NCBI GenBank assembly: GCA_963576725.1
Contig: OY755251.1
Location: 38,075,246-38,139,245, forward strand
Direction: 5' to 3'
DNA length: 64,000 bases
DNA from: Azorinus chamasolen
Taxonomy: Eukaryota > Mollusca > Bivalvia > Cardiida > Solecurtidae
This document shows positions 48,466 to 62,300 of the stretch, piece by piece. How positions within the stretch are numbered: position 1 is the stretch's first letter; each line of letters begins with the position of its first letter. The notes below the pieces were generated by a model that did no database searches, was not told where the DNA came from, and worked only from the letters and a program-made list of their open reading frames with translations. The translations under genes were made by a program, and so were the position numbers.

Positions 48466-48714
48466 TTAACCCTTTCCTCCATGAATATTCATATAAAATA
48501 TAATGACATTGTGAATATATATTAGATTAATGGTTATAATAGTACACGGAGATTGGTATGTATGGCCATGGCAGAAACTGTAGAATCACATCTATGTTGT
48601 ATCATAAGCAAACAGAGCAGAACCTGAGCAGACGGCTCCTATAGGAGCCGTCTGATCTAGGTCTACTCTGTTTGCAACTGTGTACAAAGGTGTATTTATG
48701 GAATAAATGGTTAA
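48466..48714. mobile_element. PB-A MITE, near-consensus
   Basis: TTAACCCTTTCCTCC to GGAATAAATGGTTAA. Perfect core GACGGCTCCTATAGGAGCCG. Confidence 0.88.
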
Positions 48715-49188
48715 AAACACAATCACAGCATCAAACAGTATGGATCCTGATGAAGTGAGTTTCCATCTCATCTGGATCCTAACTGCAAATGTTATAACAA
48801 ATCTGTCCATAGTTTAAGGTTACAAATGAATCTTTGCGGCTTGTATGACAGAATAACTGTCAAAGCACGGCTATGTCCTGTTCTCCTGTCTAACCTGATA
48901 TTTATAGGTTCGTTAACACTCTGAATGCTGAATCTTCAAAGTGGAACTGTTTCCAACTGTCTAACAGTCTATTCTGTATGAAAAGGTACAGGTTGCATCA
49001 CGATTTTGAATGACAAACAGTGCAGATCCTGATCAGAGTGCCCCTCCGATTTTGGGTCTATGCAAATGCGAGTATGCTTGTTTGCAAAATTCAATGAATT
49101 AACAATTCCATCAAGAAGAGCTCTACACGTAAACAGTAAAACATATAGATGTATAGGCCTTTTTATGCAGAATCAACATCTACAGAAA
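48715..49188. other. HP-D hairpins, no gene
   Basis: 48735-48790 has AAACAGTATGGATCCTGATG facing CATCTGGATCCTAACTGC. 48915-49090 is HP-D (ACTCTGAATGCTGAATCTTC, GACAAACAGTGCAGATCC). Confidence 0.55.
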
Positions 49189-49448
49189 TTAACCATTTAT
49201 CTGGCAGAGATACCTTTTGATGCATTTTCAGAGTAGACCTAGATCTGGTGGCTCTTGTAGAAGCCATCACGATTAGGGTCTGCTCTGTTTATTAGTGTAC
49301 GAATACAATATCTGATTTAACAGTTTCTGTCACACTCAAAAACAACACTGCCATATTCAAAAAAGCCATTTAATATAAAAAAAATCATCTGATTAATATT
49401 CATTCAGTAATTATATTTTACATGAATATTCATGAAGTAAAGGATTAA
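49189..49448. mobile_element. PB-A MITE
   Basis: TTAACCATTTATCTGG to GAAGTAAAGGATTAA. The core GAGTAGACCTAGATCTGG is followed by a damaged arm. Confidence 0.72.
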
Positions 49449-49794
49449 CTAAACGTTTTCTGCGTATCTGATACATTACTATGGAAACACTTTTATTTTG
49501 CAAACACATAATTTTTAAATTTATGTAATCAATAAATGCAAACAATGAATAAAGCAAGCAACAGCATTGTACACATACCAGTGTTTCACATATAATTGTA
49601 TGCAAAATGTAAATAGGGAAAAAACTGTTAAGCAAAATTGTCAAGCCAAATGCATAAATCTGTTGTGAAACACTACTTATTCTTCAGTTTAAAGTTTCAC
49701 AAAGCTTCACAAAGAAAATATGCCTACAAAATATCCAACTTTATTCATAAACATTAACAACTGAATAAGCAGAATTTTCATGTAAAACATTAAC
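49449..49794. other. Spacer, no gene recognised
   Basis: AT-rich. It lies downstream of the minus-strand CXorf58-like gene and may hold its 3' end. Confidence 0.4.
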
Positions 49795-50058
49795 TTAACC
49801 CTTTACTCCATAAATACCCATTTCTACACCTTGGCAAACAGGGAAGACCCAAATCAGATGGCTCCTATAGCAGCCTTCTGATTAGAGTCTGTTCTGTTTG
49901 CTTATGAAATGATATAGATTATGATATACATGTAGATTATGATTCCACCATTTCTTCTATGGCCAAACATTCTTTTTTTTCATGTGCCATTATACAAATA
50001 AATCTAATTAATGTCATTATTTCTTTAATACATGAATATTCATGGAGTAAAGGGTTAA
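49795..50058. mobile_element. PB-A MITE, 119 bp past the CXorf58-like stop
   Basis: TTAACCCTTTACTCC to GGAGTAAAGGGTTAA. Core ATGGCTCCTATAGCAGCC. Depending on the poly(A) site it could be transcribed in the 3' UTR. Confidence 0.85.
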
Positions 50059-50177
50059 AAGTACTATTTTCACACAGAATATTCCACTTTTCACATGCCC
50101 ATCTCGTTAAGCATTAGCAGCTTCCCACAATATCTTAAAACAAAAGATTCTGTGACATGTCCCACTCTAGTGTTAGG

Positions 50178-50384
50178 CTAGGATATATTGCCAGATATAA
50201 GTCTAGGTGTCCCAATCAGATCATCATTAAATGACAACTCTTGTGTCCACTCATACAGCTTCTTGGCCTCCCTTTCCCAGGCGTCGCCATCATCTCCCTC
50301 CTCCCCAGTGATGCCGTACTTGTCAAAGTAATCCTCCGGCTCCTCCGACACTGCTGTTTGACCCCTAGAGTCTAAAGTATCCTC
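50178..50384 (-). CDS. CXorf58-like terminal exon
   Basis: Acceptor ACTGACTTACAG, stop TAG at 50180-50178. It encodes EDTLDSRGQTAVSEEPEDYF, an acidic run, then EREAKKLYEWTQELSFNDDL. The last part, predicted helical, resembles the C-terminal W(T/N)..L.FD region of C11orf65 (tentative). Confidence 0.85.
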   Translation of the reverse strand, partial: EDTLDSRGQTAVSEEPEDYFDKYGITGEEGDDGDAWEREAKKLYEWTQELSFNDDLIGTPRLISGNIS

Positions 50385-53300
50385 CTGTAAGTCAGTAAAA
50401 TGGAATACACAGCTGTAGATAAGAAGAGTACAGTAAAACATAACTAATCAAAACCTAACCAATCCAAACCTAGCTAATGCAAACCACAAACCTAACTATT
50501 CCAAATCTTATTAATCCAAATCTTACTAATCCAAACATAAATAATCCATCTAACTTATCTAAACCTCTCTAATCCAAACCTCACTAATCCAAATGCCACT
50601 AACCCAAACCAACTTATCCAAACCTAACTAATCCAAACCTAACTAATCCAAACCTAACTAATCCAAACCTCACTAATCCAAACCTAACTAATCCAAACCT
50701 AACTAATCCAAACCTCACTGATCTAAACCTAACTAATCCAAACCTCACTAATCCAAACCTTACTAATCCAAACCTCACTAATCCAAACCTAACTAATCCA
50801 AACCTTACTAATCCAAACTAAACCTCACTAATCCAAACCTAACTAATCCAAACCTAACTAATCCAAACCTCACTGATCTAAACCTCACTAATCCAAACCT
50901 CACTAATCCAAACCTTACTAATCCAAACCTCACTGATCCAAACCTAACTATTCTAAACCTAACTTATCCAAACCTCACTAATCTAAACCTAATTAATCCA
51001 AATCTTACTAATCCAAATCTGACTTATCCAAACCAAACCTCACTAATCCAAACCTAACTCATCCAAATCTAACTAATCCAAACCTAACTAATCCAAACCT
51101 CACTAATCCAAAACTAACTAATCCAAACCTTGTGGCTGTTTAATGCATGGTGAAAGTCATGCAGAAAGCACTCAGGAGCTTTTTGCACAACTTTAATTCT
51201 GCATTAAGATGCCACCTGTCCTAAAATCATGATAATACTTATTTGAGTGTTCAGATTATCGAGGTTATACAGTACTAATCTATCTCAGTGTATTTATTTC
51301 TTTACAAAGCCTATCAAGAAAAAAATACAGGGGTTTCTTTTTCAGACTGAAATATGCCTATTTTGCAAACATTATTGATAATCAAAGTGTTGTAGACGCT
51401 GCAGTATTCTTTGCATGGCATCAATCTGATATCGAATAAGTTCGCTTTGGCATGGAATTGCGTATCTATAAGGGAAAGGATTAACATTCTTTCCAGTTGA
51501 TGATACAGTTGCAGCTGACACTTCAGCCATTTCCCACTATGCTTATTATCACACAGATCACTTGCAGTTATGGGCATGATTGCCTAACCACTTGCATAAA
51601 GTCATCAGACACGCGCTTCTTTATTCATTGAGTACTTTCATTCATGTTACGATCATGTGATTTCTTATGTGACTGATATTTGTATATCCTTGCGCCCTTC
51701 TTACACATTGCTATATTTTGTGGATTTTGTTGCACATTAGCTACGCAAAGAATACAAAAAGTTAACAAGAAATGTCGACACGACATCAAACCGGGTTTTC
51801 CTTCACTTGATTTCAAAGTTCAAAGGGGCATAACTCCCAGAACAAGAAATGTGTCACAATACGTGACAAATGTCCCAAAGCAAAGCACTGACAATATGCG
51901 TTTTGTAAGCAGGCCTGCAATATGCAACTGCAAAATGAAAATAAAGATTGCATAGTAAGACCACAATTTGAACTCAAGTTACCCTTAATGACAATCTTTT
52001 TTTCATATTTGAAGTCAAAGGTCAAGGTCATGGCCACATGACCTACAAAAAGTATGCAACATTCCAGCATCAGAAGATGAACTCATACACCATATTTAGT
52101 GATCCTAGCTGATTCGGTGTAGGGATGACAAGCTTTTTTTTAAATGAAGTCAAAGGTCAAGGTCATGGTCACACTGATCTTTAAATAGTATGCGACACTG
52201 CTATCCCAGGATCTACTCACAAACCATATTTGGTGATCCTAGCTGAAGTAGTGTAGAAGATATGATCCGGACAAGCCTTTTTTTAGAATGAGGTTATAGG
52301 TCATGGTCACATTAACCTATAACTAGTATGTGATCCCAAGACGAACTCACACACCACATTTGGTGAACCTAGCTGATTCAGTGTAGGAGGTAAGCTCAAG
52401 ACAATTTTTTTGTAAATGAAGCCCAAGGTCAAGGTCACATTGACCTATAAATAGTATGCGACACTCTGCCATCCTAAGATGTACTCACACACACCATATT
52501 TGGTGATCTTAGCTAAAGTAGTGTAGGAGATATGCTCCGGACAGGCTTTTTTTTGTAAATGAGGTCAAGGTCACATTAACCTAAAATTAGTATGCAACAC
52601 TCCGCCATCCCAAGACAAACTCACATGCCATATTTGGCGATCCTAGCTAATTCGGTATAGGAGGTATGCTTCGGACGAAATTTCTTTTGTAAATAAAGCC
52701 CAAGGTCAAGGTCACATTGACCTATAAATAGTATGCGACACTCTGCCATCCCAAGATGTACTCACACACCATATTTGGTGATCATAGTTGAAATAATGTA
52801 GGAGACATTTTCCGGCCAAGCTTTTTTTGTAAATGAGGTCAAAGGTCAAGGTCACATTGACCTATAAATAGGATGCAACACTCCGCAATCCCAAAAGGTA
52901 CTCACACACCACATTTGGTGATCCTCGCTGAAGTAGTGTAGGAGATAAGCTTCTGACAAAAAAAATTTGCAAATGAGGTCAAAGTTCAAGGTCAAGGTCA
53001 CATTGACCTAAAAATAGTATATGACACTCTGCCAACCCAAGATGAACTCACACACCATGTTTGGTGATCCTAGCTGATTCCGTATAGGAGGTATGCTCCA
53101 GACAAGTGTTTTTGTAAATAAAGGTCAAGGTCACATTGACCTATCAATAGTATGCAACACTCCGCCATCCCAAAATGTACTCACACATCAAATTTGGTGA
53201 TCCTAGTTGAAGTAGTGTAGGAGATATGCTTCAGATAAAGTTTTTTTGCAAATGAGGTCAAAGTTCAAGGTCAAGGTCACATTGACCTGAAAAAAAGTAT

Positions 53301-56300
53301 GTGATACTCCGCCAACCCAAAATGAACTCACACACCATATTTGGTGATCCTAGCTGATTCCGTATAGGAGGTATGCTCCGGACAAGTTTTTCTTGTAAAT
53401 GAAGCCCAAGGTCAAGGTCACATTGACCTATAAATAGTATGTGACACTCCGCCATCCCAAGATGTACTCACACACCATATTTGGTGATCCTAGCCAAAGT
53501 AGTGTAGGGGATATGCTTCGGACAAGCAAAATCTGTTAATCCAGTTAAAAATATACATGATTTTTTACCTTTGACCTCTAAGTATGACCTTGACCTTTCA
53601 GCTATTGACATGGTTTTTTCATGTGACACGCCGTACCGTCTAGAGGAACATTTATGCCAAGTAATTTCACAATCCATCCATGGAGTTCTAAGTTACAGCC
53701 CGGACAAGACCTGACGGACGCACATATGGACTGACACATTTTTAAGTTCAAAGGGGCATTATTCCAATATTAGTGAAGCCAGAGTTATGGACCTTGTGCA
53801 TGACACTTCCTCTTATCATGATCTTTCTATGTATGAAGTTTCAATCCAATAGCATGAGCCATATAGGAGTTATCGTCCGGACAAAACTGGCAGCCGTCCC
53901 CCCACCCGCCCGCCCGCCGGCCGTACATCACCATTTCAATAACCGGAGTTTTCCGTGGAAAACCCGGTAAAAAAGAAAATCTGATCTGTTTGCAAAGGTG
54001 CTAGAAGATGTATCTATGAAGTAAATGGTTAACCTGTAACTCTTAGTCAATATAAAGTGATTTCGTAAAGAACGAGACTAAAGGTTATACTTTAAAAATG
54101 AGACATGAAACAAAGGAAAGTAACATCATATGTCCATTTAACCATCAGGCTACAGATTAAACTATTTGAAATATCCAGTGCTACACACCAGATGTTTGTA
54201 TAATAACTTACCCTGTCTAATCCATACAGTTTTCTCATTTTCATGGCCCGCACTCGAGCCTGCTTTGATCTTCTACCCGACACCTGGCTTGGAATCATCG
54301 ACATTTTGGACTTTGGTGTTGGCATGGGTGCATCAGGACTCCTTACATGAAAATTATAGATATGTACCATTAACCCTTTCCTCCATAATCCTGCGTTTTA
54401 CATCTTCGCAAACAGTGTAGACCCAAATCTGACAACTCCTGTAGGATCAGGGTCTGCTCCATTCGCTATGTCACAGATTATCTACCATTTGCCATTAACA
54501 TGGAATATTTATGTATTAAAGGGAAATGTTGACATTGGCAGAAACTGTAGATCTATATTATTTCATAAGGAAATATGGCATCTGATCTGGGTCTCTCCTG
54601 TTTGCATCTTTAATCCATTTCATAAGCACACAGAACAAACCCTGATGAGATGGCTGATACAGGAGCAATTTGATCTAGGTAAAATTAATGGTGATGTTGC
54701 AGGTACCCTTGACCTGATAGAGACCTCTTGACACCTTTGCAAACAGAGTAGACCCAAATCAGATGACTCCTATAGAAACAGTCTGATTTAGGTCTGCTCT
54801 GTTTGCTTATGGAATAATATAGATCTGAATCTACAGTGTCTGCCATAGCCCAAAGAATCATGTGTTCATATACCATAATAAACAAGAGGGCCAAGATGGC
54901 CCTTAGTTGCTCACCTGATTACCATAGATTTAAGATTATAGCCGGGTAGCCCCTGGGTGGGACCAATATTGACCTAAGGGACAATATTTGAACAATGTTG
55001 ATAGTGGATCATGAGCATTGGTTCTGGAGAACAAGATTTTCAAAGATTTAGAATATTGATTTTATCAAGACAATAATTCTGACCAATGAAGATTGGGCTA
55101 AAAATGTGCCCTCTACAGTGATTTTTTTAAGATTTGATCTAGTGACCTACTTTTTTATCCCACCCCACCCATGATCAAACTCAACCTTGATATCACCAAG
55201 ACAAATATTCTGAGTAAGTTTTGGAAAATTGGGTTAAAAATGTGGCCGCTGAAGTGTAAACAAGATTTTTTTAAATTTTGACCTAGTGACCTAGTTTTTG
55301 ACCCAACCCCACCCATGATCAAACTCAACCTTGATATCACCAAGACAAACATTCTGAGCACGTTTGAGGAAGATTGGGCTAAAAATGTGGCCGCTGGAGT
55401 GTAAACAAGATTTGTTCTAAGATATGACCCAGTGACCTACTTTCTGACCCCACGTAACCCACTTTTAAACTCGTTGAAGATTTATCAGGACAATCATTCC
55501 CAGCAATTTTCATGAAGATTTGGCTAAAAATGTGACCTCTAGTGTTCACAAGGTTTTCCTACTATTTGACCTAGTGACCTAGTTTATAACCCAGCATGCC
55601 CAATTTTCGACCATGTCCGGCATTTATCAAGACAATCATTCTGGCCAAGTTTGGTTTTTCTACTATTTGACCTAGTGACCTAGTTTTTGACCTCACATGA
55701 CACACTTTCAAACTCGTCTGAGATTTTATTAAGACAATAATTCTGACCAAGTTTCATGAATATTGGGCAAAAAATGTGACCTCTAGAGTGTTCACAAGGT
55801 TTTCCTACTATTTGACCTAGTGACCTAGTTTTTAATCCCACGCAACCCACTATCAAACTCATCCGAGATTTTATCAAGACAATCATTCTGACCAAGTTTC
55901 ATGAAGATTGGACTACAATTGTGACCACTAGAGTGTTCACAAGCAAATTGTTGACGACGGACGACAGACAATCAAGTCTCCCAAAAGCTCTGCCTGAGCT
56001 TTGCTCACGTGAGCTAAAAATATTCAATATTCATGATGTCATTATTTCTTAAGTTACATGAATATTCATTTAGGTAAAGGGTTAAGGCTGATAATAAAGT
56101 TATTATCATCACAGCAATTAAGACCATAACATCTAAACTCTTGTTGTTATTTTGAAAATAGACCGGCTATTACCTGAAATATCCTAATTAATTGGAAAGA
56201 CAAACTTAGGCAAATAGTGCAGACCCAGTTTGATCTGGGTCTACAGCATTTGTTATAATCTAATTCAAAATAATCAAAATGGTGCCAAATTTACTTATTC

Positions 56301-59300
56301 AGTTTTACAAACAAGTGGAGAGAAGAAATAAGGTATCAGGCTCCGAGGTTATAAAGCTTTTTGCTTGTATCTGAGATCATTCTCAAGCATCTCATTGGTC
56401 AGATTTTAAGCTTGCTCAGAATCTGACCAATCAGATACTTGAGAGTGATCTCAGGCTCAAACTCAGAAACTTTATAAGCTTGGACCCTGAATACTGAGGG
56501 CCACGAAAAGCACAGTGTGCAAACTCTCACAACCAAATAAAGGAAACAAGAAAATGGATAAGAGAAAGCCAATCAGTAAATCCTAAATGATGAAGAAATG
56601 TTTCTAGACAAAAAGCAAAATCAGCAAGAGAGATTGAAGCCTACCTCATTTCTGATACAGCCCGAATATGTTGAATCTGTATATCTTGAGTGACTGGTCT
56701 TAGCACCAATAAAGGAACCTCATCTCTCAGTCGAGGGGTCATGCGATTATTATACAGGAAGTCAACTATATCGTAAAATATTGTGTGTCGAGGTAATACT
56801 GGAAATAAAATCCAGAATATAATATCAATGTTACATTGTCAGCTCTAGACTATATTTTCTTACCGTTCATCAATCACAAAATGAGCTTTACAATTTACAC
56901 AAAACTTTAACCAAAGACTTGGAATCAACCTAATAAAACTTCAATATACATTCAGAGCTTGTTTAAAACAAGCATTTTCTCAATCTGTTCAGTATGCAAA
57001 TAAAAAACTTCAAATCTATTAACTCTTTACTTTATGAATATTTATACAAAAAAATATCACATCTGAGATCATGGCAGAAACGGTAAAATCAGACCTTTAC
57101 TATTTCATAAGCAAACAGAGCAGAACCTGATCAGACCAATACTACAGGAACTATCTGATCTGGGTCTACTTTGTTTGCAAAGGTGTCTATATCAGATTTA
57201 GCCTATTCATGCCTAGTGTTCCAAAAGGGTCATATAAAAATACTGCAGTGTAGACCCAGATCAACATTTATTCCAAAGACAGCATCAGCAAAATAATTCT
57301 TCTCATAATCACAGCTTTATTAACCTTTCCCTGTTCAATATTCATGTAAGAAATTATGACATCGTGAATATTTATTAGCTGAAGTTTTATACATTTGTAA
57401 TTATAATTTTTTCAAGGAAATTTTCTGCTTTAACAAAAACTGAAAAATCATATGATTATCTATATCATGTCAAAAGCAAACAGAGCAGACCCTGATCAGA
57501 TGGCTCCTATAGGAGCGATCTGATTTGGGTCTGCTCTGTTTGCAAATGCGTGCAAAATGAGTTTATATGAAGGAAAGGGTTAAATGAAAATGAGATGAGT
57601 TCTTTTTGTAGGAATAAGGAGTTACTCCTGATTAACATCATACTCACCATCAAGGGTTAGTTTCCTCCAGTAATTATCTTTACCGCCCATTTTGGCCGGA
57701 GTCTCATCAATGTTAGTAAGGTACTGAAAAGACAGGTCAACACTCTGATGTCTTTGAATCACAAAACAACCTATTTTCATGAATTTATTATCATATCTTG
57801 AAATTATGTGTTTAGAAGAATAAAAAATAACTACTTGAAAGTCACCAATATATTCCACAATACATGCAAGACTCAAATCATTGATGGGTCACAAGTTGTA
57901 TACTTCTCCCTCAATGAAAGGCGATATAGGCTTTCTATGGGAAATAGTGGGCCACTTTGCGAACCTGTCACTAAATGTAAAGAATACTAACCTACAGTAT
58001 TATGTTTTACACTTTTTTTTTCATTTTTCTTTTAACTCTTTACCTCATAGATATGCTTTTTAACACATAGAAAACAGAGTAGACCCAGATCAGACAACTA
58101 TGATCAGTGTCTGCTCTGTTTACTTATGACATGATATAGATCTGATTCTATAGTTTCTGTCAAAGCAAAACATTCCCTTGAAACTTTTTCAATATGAAAA
58201 TTAAGCTAACAGATATTCACGATGTCATTGTTTCATAAAAATGAATACTGAACAAGAAAAATGTTAATCTGCTGAAAGAGACATAAATATGCATAATAAT
58301 TATTTAATACTATGAATACTTGTACATCACTGCACACTGATTTAACACTTTGAATGCAGGACACACATACACTGTCATTTGCAAACAGTGTAGACTCAGA
58401 TCAGATGTCTCCTTTAGGAGCTCTCTGATCAGAGTCTACATGGTTTGTCTTCAAAATCCTCTAGCATGTTTAAGCCTTTCATACTGGGTGAACTCTAACA
58501 CTGATGGGCTATTACACCGTGAAATTTCAGTGTTAAAAGGGTAAAGTAAACTGAGTTTGCAAAGCTGTTAACCCTTTCCTTCATATAAGTGCTTTTTCAC
58601 ACACTTGCAAACAGAGCAGACCCAGATCAGATGGCACCTATAGGATCCATCTGATCAGGGTCTGCTCTGTTTGCTAATGGAATTTGATAAATCGGTTTCG
58701 TTACTTTCTAAAATGACTACAATGGTCCACCTTCCATATATCATTACTGATTTGTCCATTAATATTCAGTTTGAAATTTGGAATAAACACAGACTAGGGA
58801 ATGGGTTAAGTGTACAGAGATTGTTCTCGGTCAACTAGCTTGATCTGAACCTTTTACTGAATGCACCAATGCAAAAAAGTAGACCCAGATCAGATTGCTC
58901 CTGTAAAAACTGTCAGATCAGGTCCTACTCTGTTTGCTTCTGAAATAGCATATATTTATTTATAAAATATAGTCAGATACTGCCATGGTAAAAATTCCTT
59001 TTCTAATATAAATGCCAATATAAAAATTCAGCTAATTAATTTTCATACATCCAATATTTCTGACATGAATACTCAAACTCAAACCAGTAACCTCTATCAT
59101 CCGTGTTATTTACTCTTGCCAAAACACTATGTTGATATTACTTTTAACATCAGAGACCATTTACTTCTGTATTGCCTTAATCTGTTACCCCATGAATAAA
59201 CATACAAGAAATAATGACATCATGAATATTAATTAGATTATTTTTCATCATGGCAAAAGAACACAGGAACTTCTAGCCATGACAAGAACTGCAGAATCAG

Positions 59301-62300
59301 ATCTTATTCCATAAAGATCTTATTCCATAAGCAGACAGAGAAGGCTCCTATAGGATATGTCTGATCTGGGTCTACTTTGTTTGCAAAGTCATTTTTATGA
59401 GGTAAAGGGTTAACCCTTTACTCTATAAATACACCTTTCTATGCCTATGCAAAAAGAGTAGACCAAGATCAGACGGCTTCTGTAGGAGCCACCTGATCAG
59501 AGTCTGCTGTTTGCTTGTGGTATAATATAGATATGATTCTACAGTTTCTGCCATGGCCAAAGATTCCTGGGTCCATGTGCTGCTATAACAAATTAATCGA
59601 ACTAATATTCATGTCATTACTTCTTCTATGAATATTCATTGGGTAACTTGAAGGGTTAAGCTGTCACCTTTCTTACTGTTTTGAACGGTTTCTGTAGAGA
59701 GTTTTACCGTAGTCATTTATTGTTTTACACAATTATAATAGCAAGCCCTGATCACAGTTTGCATACCTGCATGTAATCTTTAAGTGTGGTTACATCAATT
59801 TCGTCTGTGATTCTGTATTTTCTTTGAAACATGGCATCTTGTAGCATTTGGTCATAGAAATGTCGGTTCCCCATCAGCTTTAGGGAGTCCTCAGCAGCCT
59901 GTGAACATCCAAATTAAGAGTAAGATTGATGAGCTAATTGTTATTATCTTTCTTTTCATTGCCAATTGCAGGTACCTGCTCAACATTTAGGAAATTGTTC
60001 AAAAGTCTTTTTTAAAAACTTGTGCTTCTGCTTATTTGCATATTTCTATCTCATAGGTAAGTTTTGGACCCAACCTCTTTAAATGAATCTACTGAAAGAA
60101 GCATTTATTAGGGGGAAAAACACATTGTTTTTAGAAAATTATATAGTTTTGAAACCATTGTGATCAAAAGAGCATTTGCTCCTATGGAGCGAATACTCTA
60201 TTTATCACAATGGTATCAAAAAGTGACTTTTACAGAGGTGCCAAAAGGTGTCAATACGAGGGATTGAGTTAAAAAGGCTTACTCAGTAAAGAAACTGAAA
60301 TTGTACCTTTCATGAAAATAAGCATCTTCACAACATGAATATTCTCATGATTTACAAGATTTATACTAACCCTTAGAATGCTGAACTATCAAACTGGAGT
60401 TGACAAAAAGTGTTAAATGATAAAATCTGTTGAGTCTGAAAGGTAAAATTTACGAGAAGATTTTGAATGACAAACAATGCAGACCTCTAGGAGCCCTCTG
60501 ATCTGGGTCTACACTGTTTGCAAATGTCATTACACTCATTTTCAACATTCAAAGAGTTAAACTTCACTGCAAACCAATGATTATCAAAAACCTCATCTGT
60601 TTCATTTTATAACAAATTTCTTTTAATACCTATAAACAACTGCGTATCACAAAGCTTGACTTCACATATCTTGGCATTTCCTCCAGATCCAAACCCTTTG
60701 ATAATGTCATGATAGTACAGTGGAATATATCTTAACCCATTCCCTCATATTTATGCCTTTTGACACCAATGTAAATGCCCTTTCATGAAACCATTGTGAA
60801 AATTAGGAGCAAATTCTCTATTTATAACAATGGTTTCTAAACTACACAATTCTAAACTTTTCCTTTTCTCTAGTAAATGCTCCATTTCAGCAGATTTATT
60901 CAAAGTAGTTGGATCCAAAAACAGCATATGAGGTAATGGGTTAAGTGGTCATTCATTTATTGATTATAGGAGTCTTAAAAAGCAGGTGGTTGCTTAATGC
61001 AGGGCAAAAGTAAAGCAGAAAGCTCCTATAGGAGCTTTCTGCATTACTTGTGCCCTGCATTAAGCTACCACCTGCCTTCCATACCATACCCATAACTAGA
61101 AAACTGACTCAATCAGAGAGAGAGCCCTATAATCAAGGGCAGTTAACTCTAGACATAGTGATCTGATTAACCCAAAAACTATAGGCATCTTCCTCTGATG
61201 CTCTGATGATACTAAGCATATGCCCTTAATATGAAACCAATATGCAAAGTACTGTTTGAGTTATTGCATCACATCAAAAGTGTTGATGGATGGACAGACG
61301 GACGGACAGAAAATGTGATTACTATAGGGCTCCTGCATTTTCAATGCAGGGCCCTAATTAAACCTCTTTTTATGGTTGCTTAAGATAGGTTAACAAACAG
61401 TAACCCACAGTTATACTGACCCCTGATGCTGGTTTGATGACCCGTTTTCCACTGAGGTACTTCACACCCTTACCATCAGAGTGCAGAAAAATCTTGAAGA
61501 ATATCATAGGAGGAAATTCACCGCCTCCAAATCTAGCAATACAGAAAAAATATGTGTAAATATTTTATATAAATAACCATACAATGGCAAAAGTTTCACC
61601 TATGTTACATAACTAGATGCTGCAGACAGCCTGTCAAGCCCTAGCATAAAAGATAAAATCCACACAGGAAAAATTTATCAGAAGGGATATAACTCAATAA
61701 AAGAAAATGTGTCCATGGGACACGGATGCCCCTGCCGGTAAGTAGATTAATGACAGTATCTCATCTTGGCACTATGTGTCCAATAGCTCATCTTGGCACT
61801 TTGTGTCCAATAGCTCATCTTGGCACTTTGTGTCCAATAGCTCCTCTTGGCACTTTGTGTCCAATAGCTGATCTTGGCACTTTGTGCCCAATAGCTTATC
61901 TTGGCACTTTGTGCCCAATAGCTCATCTCAAGACTTTGTGCCCACTAACTCATCTCAAGTCTGTGTGCCCAATAGCTCATCTCAAGATTTAGTGCCCAAT
62001 AGCTCATCTCAAGATTTAGTGCCCAATAGCTCATATCAAGCCTGTGCCCACTAGCTTATCTTGGCACTTTGTGCCCACTAGCTCATCTTGGCACTTTGTG
62101 CCCAATAGTTCATGTCAGCACTTAGTGCCCAATAGCTTATCTTGGGACTTTGTGTCCAATAGCTCATCTCAAGACTTTGAGACCACTAGCTCATCTAAGC
62201 ATTTTGTGTCCAATAGCTCATCTTAGCACTTTGTGCCAGGTGAGCTAAAATACTTGTGTTACAACCATAACCTAGGTGTCAACATATAGCAATCAACTAT

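Noticed and set aside
61726..62226. Leu/Cys/Pro repeat ORFs
   Set aside because: Nine-codon translation of the 27-bp array.
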